A DNA stretch of 64,000 nt from Tillandsia leiboldiana (lineage: Eukaryota; Streptophyta; Magnoliopsida; Poales; Bromeliaceae): positions 9,330,966 through 9,394,965 of the forward strand of contig CM055076.1 in the NCBI GenBank assembly GCA_029204045.2, written 5' to 3'. The stretch's first letter is position 1. Every line of letters begins with the position of its first letter. Position numbers and translations under genes: made by a program. The notes under the pieces are model-generated. The model was not told the DNA's origin, did no database searches, and saw only the letters and a list, made by a program, of their open reading frames with translations. Below are positions 22,607-30,108 of this stretch, piece by piece.

Positions 22607-23546
22607 TCTTCTTTTTGAAATCTTTGCTTAGGATAGGTTTTGTATTTGTTTTTGTTTTGTTCTTTATCTATGTTTGTACATAGGATAGTAATTGAGCATA
22701 GATCTTAATTGACTTTAATTGCATCTGTTCACACATTTAGAAATTTATTATGCTTTTGCCATCATAATATTTCATTGTTGCAATGATCGTTTATGTTAAT
22801 TAAATCATCTTCTAAAGTGATCAAAGTCAATTTCTCTCTCAATGATCTCTTGGTATAGTCATTATCTTATTTGACTGTTTAGTCGAGTATGAAATCGAGA
22901 TCAATTTTTGGTTGAATACTTTATATCTTAAATAATTGATAGCCAATTGAGGGGGAGTCAAAGATAATGTAAAATGCTCAAAAGATGTGGAAAAGGTTAC
23001 ATCCCAATGAGGAGTGTGAAAACTACCACCACATGGAGGAAAGAGCTACCACCTCGGTCGTCCGAGTATTGTGTGCAGCTACCACATGTATACCAAGCAT
23101 GGTTGTTCAAATTTTTGATTAAGTAAAATGCATATTGAAATACTTGACTCTGTCAAATTTCAAGGTTGGTATAAGGTGGGATTTTAAAGAAAGATGCTCA
23201 AAGAGCCACTCTCTTCAACAGATTGTCTAGAAATATTATCTACTATATTTGGGATTTCAAACATCTATTGATCTTTGTATTTCATTTTCTTTACCAAATT
23301 GATTATTTGATAAAGGCATTACTCATAAGATCAAGTTAGATGTAATTGAAGGTGTTCAACTTTAAGGGATTTAATTCTTGTAAATTTTCGTTTCATTTTT
23401 GGATATTATTGATAGATTTGGCATAATCTAATTCTTGTTGTATGAAACGATGATTTTTGTTTAAAGTTGATACACATTTGTGCTTACAATCTTTTTCTGG
23501 ATTTTCCTGAATTTCTCTGAAATTTTCTAAAGAAAAAGTTGGGGCC
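22607..23546 (+). other. Post-pol spacer of SIRE-A2 with conserved block and internal purine tract
   Basis: Non-coding. 22941-23105 is the block conserved with SIRE-A1 and SIRE-B. It contains TTGAGGGGGAGT and the hairpin CTCGG-TCGT-CCGAG, whose loop is the reverse complement of the SIRE-A1 plus-strand reading as expected. No other signal is recognised. Confidence 0.6.
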
Positions 23547-23717
23547 GATCCGGATCGGGCAAGGTGATCCGGATCCCGAACGCAGGTTTTCTCCTGCGGG
23601 CTGACGATCCGGATTGGACCTGCCGATCCGGATCCCGAACGCAGTTTTCTCACTGCGGGTAGTCGATCCGGATCGCAAGCTCGGGAGGATCCGGATCGCG
23701 GCTAGGTTTTTATAAAG
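23547..23717 (+). promoter_or_regulatory. Candidate internal promoter for the env-like ORF (SIRE-A2)
   Basis: Three pairs of GATCCGGATC-type palindromes (23547-23697; starts 19, 19 and 23 bp apart), the first two ending CCCGAACGCAG. They are followed within 12 bp by TTTATAAAG at 23709-23717. The layout mirrors the LTR U3 (array 26661-26942, TATA 27008-27015). Confidence 0.55.
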
Positions 23718-23833
23718 AACAAAAGGGTTTTGATTTCTTTTACTCCAATCTTTTGTTCAAAAGTTTCCAGAGCGCTTCTCTCTAGATTTCATCCTCCTTG
23801 GAAGCTTTCAAACTCAAAGTTCTTCAATTCCAA

Positions 23834-24213
23834 GTAAGTTTTATTGATCAAAATCTCGGTTTTTCACCGTTTTTCTCTTTTCCTCCTCAAACGCACGATT
23901 TTCTTGGATCAACTTTGTTTGTGGATGTTTTTTGATCAAATTTCTTTTGAAATAAGAACTCTGGGTAGATTAGTTTTGATTATATGCAAAGTTTTCTCCT
24001 GATTAACGGATTTTTAGGCTTCGATTTCTAAAATTTCGGTTTTAGGGCATATAATAAGGATTTTCGAAATTCATGCAATTGATCTACTTTTAAAAGTCCT
24101 TTTGCAAAACTAATTTGATTCTTGGCTTCTCTACATGATTATGATTGTTTGGGTACAATTTTTCAAATTTTTGAAAACTAAGAATTTTTGTGTTCTTGAG
24201 TTGGTCTTCACAG
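23834..24213 (+). other. Probable intron in the leader of the env-like transcript (SIRE-A2)
   Basis: Donor CCAA|GTAAGT and acceptor TCTTCACAG bound 380 bp of A/T-rich sequence between the internal TATA and the env-like ATG. It is conserved in position with SIRE-A1. Confidence 0.5.
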
Positions 24214-24243
24214 GATTTAAATCTTCTCAAAGCATTTGGATCA

Positions 24244-25599
24244 ATGGGATTCTCATGGATCATTCTTTTGTTGGTCACAATAGTGCACACTCGGGCCACA
24301 AACAAATTAAAGAGAGCTAAGAAAACACAACAAAAAGGTGAATTTGTCGAGGTCAGTGATACAGAGGTGGATTGTCACGAGATAGATTGGACTGCATTGA
24401 CAGATGATGATGAATCATTGCCTGAACAAAAGGCGTCCGATGCTTCGAAAGGAAAAGCACCCATGGACAAAGGAAAAGCGCCTATGACTAAACCAACCAT
24501 CTCTGTGAAAAGGAAACGAGTAACTAGACGTTTTGGACTACGACGAGACGCTGATTTTAACACACCGATTGTTCCTGACTCCCCGCCTCGCGTGGAAGGA
24601 GTGTTCGTCAGCATGGATCGCGTTCGAGCGTTTGAACGTCGTGAATGCATCGGTGAACGTCATGTCAACATTGAAGATCTCCGAAATCACTCACCTGAGT
24701 TTGGAACCTTGATTGAGCAAGCTAATCTCATCCAAGTCTGCCGATTCCCCGAACTACTTGGGTATTGTTTGTATCGTGTAAGGACTTTTTACACGAATGC
24801 CACACATCTTCAAGAAGGAGAACATGGATCAATGCATTTCTATACAATTATCCAAGGGATGAAACTTAAAATCACTCCGCAGCTAATTGGCGAAGTTCTT
24901 GGAATGGAATCTAACACATCGGGGGTCAACTTTTTGAAAGGAAAAAGTTTGACGAATGCCTTGTGGCAAACAGTGATAGATAAGATTTGTTTGGAAGGAA
25001 CGAATTCAGCTAATGGTAAAAGTGTAAAATCCAAACATCTTCGACTGGAGTACCAATTTCTAAATTTCATCACGTGTTACAACATTCTACCTAACATGCA
25101 GACTAAGGTCGTGAGATGGGAGAGACTGCTGTTCCTATATCTCTTAGGTCATCCCTCTGAGGCTGTAGGATTGAACATGAATATCCCCTACATAATTTGG
25201 AATAGAATGTCAAGATATATTGTACATCCTCATCCTTCTGAGCGACTTCCGTTTCCATTAATCATCATGAGGATCTTACAAAAGTTTGACATTGATATAA
25301 GCTCGACATCTTATCAACACTGTTGGGGGATGATAGATGAGTCAACGATTGTGAAGTCACTTCACAAACTACCACATGTTACTCCGACACATTCCACTGG
25401 AAAGAAACCTTGTGTCGGCACCTCGGCCTCACCGTCTCAACAAGCATCAGAACAAAGGCGAATGTCTGAAGAACTCGAGATCATAACGGCATCCCAAATT
25501 ACATTGACCAAGAAAGTAAATTCAATGAGGAAATTGATCAAGAACATGTTCACTAAGATGGGATATAGTGCGTCTGAGGACTCAGACTCGGATGACTAA
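24244..25599 (+). CDS. Env-like ORF downstream of pol (SIRE-A2)
   Basis: About 451 codons from ATG at 24244 (MGFSWIILLLVTIVHTRA). The frame opens further upstream only through a GTG at 24190 and the probable splice acceptor. The alternative start MVHTRA of SIRE-A1 is changed to Ile here. It shares the hydrophobic N-terminal stretch, the KRAKKTQQKG region, the globular domain (ECIGERHVNIEDLRNHSPEFG, IWNRMSRY) and an acidic C-terminal tail. About 25 residues of the Gln/Glu-rich C-terminal region of SIRE-A1 are missing. It remains open despite considerable divergence from SIRE-A1, which suggests past selection. Function unknown. Confidence 0.72.
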   Translation: MGFSWIILLLVTIVHTRATNKLKRAKKTQQKGEFVEVSDTEVDCHEIDWTALTDDDESLPEQKASDASKGKAPMDKGKAPMTKPTISVKRKRVTRRFGLRRDADFNTPIVPDSPPRVEGVFVSMDRVRAFERRECIGERHVNIEDLRNHSPEFGTLIEQANLIQVCRFPELLGYCLYRVRTFYTNATHLQEGEHGSMHFYTIIQGMKLKITPQLIGEVLGMESNTSGVNFLKGKSLTNALWQTVIDKICLEGTNSANGKSVKSKHLRLEYQFLNFITCYNILPNMQTKVVRWERLLFLYLLGHPSEAVGLNMNIPYIIWNRMSRYIVHPHPSERLPFPLIIMRILQKFDIDISSTSYQHCWGMIDESTIVKSLHKLPHVTPTHSTGKKPCVGTSASPSQQASEQRRMSEELEIITASQITLTKKVNSMRKLIKNMFTKMGYSASEDSDSDD

Positions 25600-26433
25600 T
25601 TTGTGCTTTAACAATTTTTGTGCAAATTTGTGCAGGATTTTATCTGTTTAGACTTTAGTTCAGCTTTTAGGACTTATTTTTAGTTCTAGTTCTTATTTTT
25701 CGGAACAATTTTTGAAATCTTTAACTCTCCTTAAATTTTTGTGTTTTTTGGCTAATTTTGTGACAAAAAGGGGGAGAGAGTTTATAGAGAACTTGAACAA
25801 TGATTGATTGAACATGATGATGTGTTGGAACATCAAAGGTAAGTTGAAACACAAAGGTTAGTAGAACTTCAACTTTTGGTTTTTCCATTTGTTTGAATGC
25901 ATGCCTCGACTAACTATTTGCTAACTATTTGGGCATGTAATATAACTAACAAGTTGATGTTCACTAACAAGTTTGTGACACTTGGTTTTTGATTGCATAG
26001 AAGATATGTTGGTTCTTAACTCTGATCAATTACATATCTATATATATATATAAGTTTGTCACAAACATGTTCATGACATTTGGTTTTTACGTGCAAAGAA
26101 GATATGTTGGTGTTTCTTTAACTATGATCAGTTTACATATCTGAATATAAATGTCATGGTAAGTATAAATGAGTTTAAACTTCATCTCTGCTTGTGGTTT
26201 TTGAATAATACAAAATTCTTGAGGTATCTAACGATTTCTTTTGTCAAGAATGATTTCTTTTTGCAGAGAGTACAGATGTCTAAGTCTAGAGTCTGTTTTA
26301 GGGTTTTAACTCATGTATTGTATTTTGGATCTCCATTGTAAATTTTTGTTGTATGGTGATAGCAACAAAAATATCTTTTTGAATTTTCTTTAGTGGATCT
26401 ATGTTTTGTCACGAAACCGCCAAAGGGGGAGAT
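25600..26433 (+). other. 3' untranslated region of SIRE-A2 with two purine tracts
   Basis: Non-coding. AAAAAGGGGGAGAGAG at 25765-25780 is an upstream PPT copy. CAAAGGGGGAGAT at 26421-26433 is the functional PPT next to the LTR. A short TA repeat lies near 26037-26051. Nothing else is recognised. Confidence 0.75.
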
Positions 26434-26660
26434 TGTTACGGAATTTGAGTTGGCGTAGTTTCGTGAAAGTCTCAAGTCTTGAAGATTGAAGGTGAAGAAA
26501 GTTGGATCATTTAACTCAATCTCAAGAAAGAAGAATTCAAAAGGATCAGGTATGTTTAACTAAAGAATTTGTGTGATCCGAATACTTCTTGTAGTGTAGA
26601 AACACTTGGAAGAATCTTTCATTGCATAAAAATCAAAAACTGGACTTGGGACATGTTCAG

Positions 26661-27015
26661 GATCCGGATCAGGTTGTTCGATCCGGATCCCGAAGGTGGT
26701 TCGTTCATACATCGTCGCAATCCGGATCGTAGTCTCTTGATCCGGATCCCGAACGTTGAGTTTACCATCTACCTTGAACGATCCGGATCTTGCTTCGCAA
26801 TCCGGATCCCGAACGTTGATGTTTGGTAAACTGTATGAACGATCCGGATCGTAGTCACATGATCCGGATCCCGAACCTTCGTTTTTCTGGAATTGGCTGT
26901 TTCGTTATGACGATCCGGATCCTAGTTATCACGATCCGGATCGCCGTCCGTAAAAATCCAGAAATGGTTTGTTTTTGATTCTTATCTCCTTCCTAGGGTT
27001 TCTAACCTATAAATA
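26661..27015 (+). promoter_or_regulatory. U3 promoter of SIRE-A2: paired palindromes and TATA box
   Basis: Five pairs of GATCCGGATC (some AATCCGGATC) with starts 19-21 bp apart, most followed by CCCGAAC. Pairs repeat about every 60-70 bp over 26661-26942. TATAAATA follows at 27008, so transcription should start near 27040. Confidence 0.7.
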
Positions 27016-27293
27016 CACCCTATGACTCCTTTTCTAGGGTGAATCCACATAGCCGTCATTTTCTTGTATCATCATATACGGCTATAGATCCACATATAGA
27101 GAAGAAAGGAAATCATTAGAGAATACTCTATGTTTCTTCATCTATATTGATTAGTTTGATTCTAGGTTTTCATACTCACATCTTGAGTTGAATCAAACTA
27201 ATGAATACTTAGATGGTATTTCCGATCTATCTTTGATCTAAGTATTCGGCGGATCATCACCACCCAAAAAACAACGATTTTCCCCAAAAATCG

Positions 27294-27471
27294 GCGCGTG
27301 GATTCGCGTGTCCTTGTGGATTCAAGGTTCAATCGCTCTCGTGGATTCGGAGCGAGGCACGTTCGTGGATTCGAACGGTGCTATTGGGTGAAGACCATGG
27401 ATTCGGTCGGACGTCGTGGATTCGACGTTGGACGCCGTGGATTCGGCGTTGGGCGCAGATCGTGGATTCGA
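27294..27471 (+). ncRNA. TGGATT-loop hairpin array in SIRE-A2 LTR leader
   Basis: Eight hairpins share the 6-nt loop TGGATT. Stems: CGCG/CGCG (27295-27308), CCTTG/CAAGG (27312-27327), an 8-bp stem with one bulged T (27333-27355), GTTCG/CGAAC extended by an outer GCAC helix (27357-27381), GACC/GGTC with a mismatched closing pair (27393-27408), ACGTCG/CGACGT (27411-27428), ACGCCG/CGGCGT (27432-27449) and TCG/CGA (27460-27471). Loops are 18-32 nt apart. The array lies about 250-430 nt after the predicted start, so it would be in the genomic RNA leader. Confidence 0.65.
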
Positions 27472-27770
27472 GAAGCGTCGGAGCGAGCGGAGAAGATCCT
27501 CTAGGAGCGTATGGAAAAGGTTGAGTCGTAAGTGTGTACGGTAAATCACCTTGTACGTGTTTTAATTCTAGTGGATTTCTGCCGTGTTATCGGTCCCGTG
27601 GTTTTTTACTCCGGTGATGGAGTTTTCCACGTAAAAATCTTGCGTGTTATTTTATTTTCCGCATTGGGTTTTATCGCAACGATTTTTGGAGTGTTTATAC
27701 GTTTACACCTATTCACCCCCCTCTAGGTGTTTCTTCCCCTATTTAGATCCGTATTATATACGACCCAACA

Positions 27771-28352
27771 GTAGCGATTTTGGTTCGCTAAAATTTCGCT
27801 CCATAATTTTTAAATTCCATCTTATACTGTACCGAAATACAGTTATCGCGCTTTTCGAGGCTCTAGGGCCGTCAAATAGAAATTTCGTCAGTGCCATTGC
27901 GTCCAGAATGATGAAACCGTTCGAAAAGACTACCTGGATCACTATATTCGGATTCTGAACAGTGAATTAGTCAACGTTGTATTCGTCGTGGTCCCGAAAA
28001 TTAGGGTTACTGTTCATCTACAGTAACCCACTTAAGTGCACTGTGCGCATAGGGCACTGTTACATTAGTCGCGAGATTCGTCTACGTCTTCGCTGAATTC
28101 TGGAAGATCCGACCGTTAGATCGAAAAGTGCTGAATATGAATCTCGCTCAGTTCGACGAGACGATCGCAACGGTCAACTCGGATTTCCAAGATCATGTCC
28201 GGATTGGAAAATAGCCTTTTTGTCTCGTAAATCGTGTAACTCGCACACTGGCAATTGACTAAATAAATCAATATAGGTCTTTTGAACCCGTAATCGACTA
28301 CAATTCTGCTTTTAATCTATTTATTAGAAATGAAATATTTCGAGTTTCTACA
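27771..28352 (-). repeat. 3' LTR of the gag-only element (first 582 bp, cut by SIRE-A2)
   Basis: Matches 33885-34466 at about 98-99%. The minus-strand start TGTAGAAACTCG is at 28352. The sequence stops exactly at the SIRE-A2 LTR end at 27770. Confidence 0.88.
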
Positions 28353-28463
28353 TCACTTACAACTTAAAAGAAGTTTCGTCCCTGAAACTTACAACTTAAA
28401 AAAAAAGTTTTCTTCCCGGAACTTACAACCAAAAGTTCTACTTTATTGAATGCTTAAACTAGT

Positions 28464-29936
28464 TTATTCGAGAGCTACAAAGTCTGTCGTCGGGTTTTCC
28501 TCCGCTGGTTCTCCATGAGGGGTCAATGCATAGACCCGTCCTGCTGAGGCTTGGCGCGCCCCCTCGGACTGACGAGGGAGGGGAGGACGCCCAGATGAAG
28601 CAGCGCTCGAGGAAGTACCCTGTCGCTGGTATGGGATCACAGGTGCTGGAGCAGTGGAATAATCAGGTGTGATCCTCTGTGGGCAATTTTCCCGAATGTG
28701 TCCTGGTTGCCCGCATCCGTAGCAACGTCCATGTCGACGTGGGCATGTATTTGCATAATGTGGTCTACCGCAAAAGACACAGGGTCGTAGTCCACGTTGC
28801 TGGTTGCTAGCAGATGCGCTCACAGTCTGATCTTGGGATCGAGGATACTTAGGGGGTTTCCCGCTATTTTCAATTCTACTCCCAGAAAAAGTCCGCTTCT
28901 TATCCTTTCCTCTATCAGTGGCATCCCGCTCTGCACGAGACATCTGGATTTCGGCCTCAATGGAGAGACAGCGTTCGACACAGTTGTCGAAATCGGCGGC
29001 CAGGTGGGACGAGATATGACGACGGATCTCCTGTCTCAACCCCTGCGAGAAGAGGCGCACCTTGCGGCGTTCCTCGCGCACTGCTTGAGGAACCAGATCA
29101 GCAATGCGCAGGAACTCCTGCTCATATTCCCTGACGCTCTTGTCGCCTTGCTTGATGTTTTCTAATTCGCGCTCGAGACCCTCCTTGGTGGTCTCCTTGA
29201 GGTGGTGGTGGTACATAGCAGTTTTAAAAATTTCCCAGGTGGGTTCAGATGGACCCACGAAATGGCGCTCTCTGTGACGTCTCCACCACTTGGACGCCCG
29301 GCCCTCTAGGCAATGAACAGCGATGTGGACCTTGTCTCTGTCCTCAGTGTAGGCGTCTTGAAATAATTTCTCCATATGGTCGATCCATTCCTCGACCGCC
29401 CAATGGTCATTGTCTTTGCCGTCGAAAGTTTGCGGCTTGAATTTCTTAAACTCTAGCAAAGCCGCTTTTGCTCGAGCCTTCTCCGTTCGAGCGGCTTCGT
29501 CATCGGCCGCCGGATCAGCAGCGGGGAAAACAGAATGGGAGGAAGCAGACGCTGTTGAAGCAGCGGCAGTAGGGGCAGCAGCAACCCCAGGTACCGCTCT
29601 AGAAGTGACGGGAACATTGGGAATGGGCCCCGTAGGTGGTGCTACGGGGTCAGCAGCAGGTTCCGCCAAACCCTCGGGTTCGGCAACGGCCGGTGCAACA
29701 TGGGGTGCAACCGGCGGTGTAGCAACTGGAACAGCTGGTGGGGGACCATGTGGGGCAGGAGCAGCAGTCGGCTGCTGCACGAAATGCTGGAACATCCCAG
29801 CCAGAGCCGCCATCTGAGCCTCAAGTCGGTCCATACGACCCTGATCTGCGGGCTCGCTCTGCACGCTGGGTGATCGGCCGACACCTCGGCCAGAGCCCAC
29901 ACCTCGCCCCCGACCACGCCCAGGAGGACGAGCCAT
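28464..29936 (-). CDS. gag: Gag of the gag-only element
   Basis: Intact 490-residue ORF beginning MARPPGRGRGRGVGSGRG. A basic Arg/Gly N-terminus is followed by an Ala/Pro-rich linker (about 50-150), a Ty3/gypsy retrotransposon gag domain (about 175-320; GRASKWWRRHRERHF, REYEQEFLRIADLVP, GLRQEIRRHISSHL) and two CCHC-type knuckles at about 395-425 (the second is CYGCGQPGHIRENC). It stops at the point where protease would begin in Tekay/Del. The ORF starts 144 bp inside the PBS. An uninterrupted gag in an element without pol suggests it is retained to package its RNA while a relative supplies the enzymes. It is one of the few undamaged genes here. Confidence 0.88.
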   Translation of the reverse strand: MARPPGRGRGRGVGSGRGVGRSPSVQSEPADQGRMDRLEAQMAALAGMFQHFVQQPTAAPAPHGPPPAVPVATPPVAPHVAPAVAEPEGLAEPAADPVAPPTGPIPNVPVTSRAVPGVAAAPTAAASTASASSHSVFPAADPAADDEAARTEKARAKAALLEFKKFKPQTFDGKDNDHWAVEEWIDHMEKLFQDAYTEDRDKVHIAVHCLEGRASKWWRRHRERHFVGPSEPTWEIFKTAMYHHHLKETTKEGLERELENIKQGDKSVREYEQEFLRIADLVPQAVREERRKVRLFSQGLRQEIRRHISSHLAADFDNCVERCLSIEAEIQMSRAERDATDRGKDKKRTFSGSRIENSGKPPKYPRSQDQTVSASASNQQRGLRPCVFCGRPHYANTCPRRHGRCYGCGQPGHIRENCPQRITPDYSTAPAPVIPYQRQGTSSSAASSGRPPLPRQSEGARQASAGRVYALTPHGEPAEENPTTDFVALE

Positions 29937-30080
29937 ACCTATACAAAGATAATTCAGGTCAGGATAGTTTCAGTGGTAAAATAGTCCACGAGTTCCTAAC
30001 CATTATACGATCACCCCGCGCTCTCACGTAGATCACCAGTCATCCTAGGGCTCAATCCTACCCAAATACCTAGGTATCGT

Positions 30081-30100
30081 GTACCTATTCTCTGATACCA
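30081..30100 (-). other. Primer-binding site of the gag-only element
   Basis: The minus strand reads TGGTATCAGAGAATAGG from 30100, 8 nt inside the LTR end; initiator tRNA-Met type. Confidence 0.75.
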
Positions 30101-30108
30101 TCTAATCT

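Larger units (their letters stand above)
18082..27770 (+). mobile_element. SIRE-A2, Sirevirus-type Ty1/copia retrotransposon (5' part lost)
   Basis: The plus-strand homologue of SIRE-A1. The 5' LTR and about the first 200 residues of gag are not in the window because Del1 inserted in gag and the gap removed what was upstream. Contents: gag remainder, protease, integrase, RT, RNase H, post-pol conserved block, internal palindrome array, env-like ORF, PPT and a complete 3' LTR (26434-27770). The right flank is GTAGC, inside the LTR of the gag-only element. Confidence 0.92.
26434..27770 (+). repeat. 3' LTR of SIRE-A2 (1337 bp, complete)
   Basis: Starts TGTTACGGAATTTG directly after the PPT and ends CGACCCAACA. 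U3 holds five palindrome pairs (26661-26942). The TATA box TATAAATA is at 27008-27015. The transcribed part has the TGGATT hairpin array (27294-27471), a two-tier hairpin (27597-27631) and the conserved CACCCCCCTCTAGGT-type block near the end. Confidence 0.93.

Noticed and set aside
26661..26942. Regularly spaced palindromic repeats resembling a CRISPR array
   Set aside because: The repeats are 10 bp, paired and inside a retrotransposon U3 of a plant; spacers are short and similar, and there are no cas genes.
28797..29817. Plus-strand frames opposite the intact gag of the gag-only element
   Set aside because: Shadows of the 490-codon gag on the other strand, Ala/Gly-rich because the gag linker is Ala/Pro-rich.
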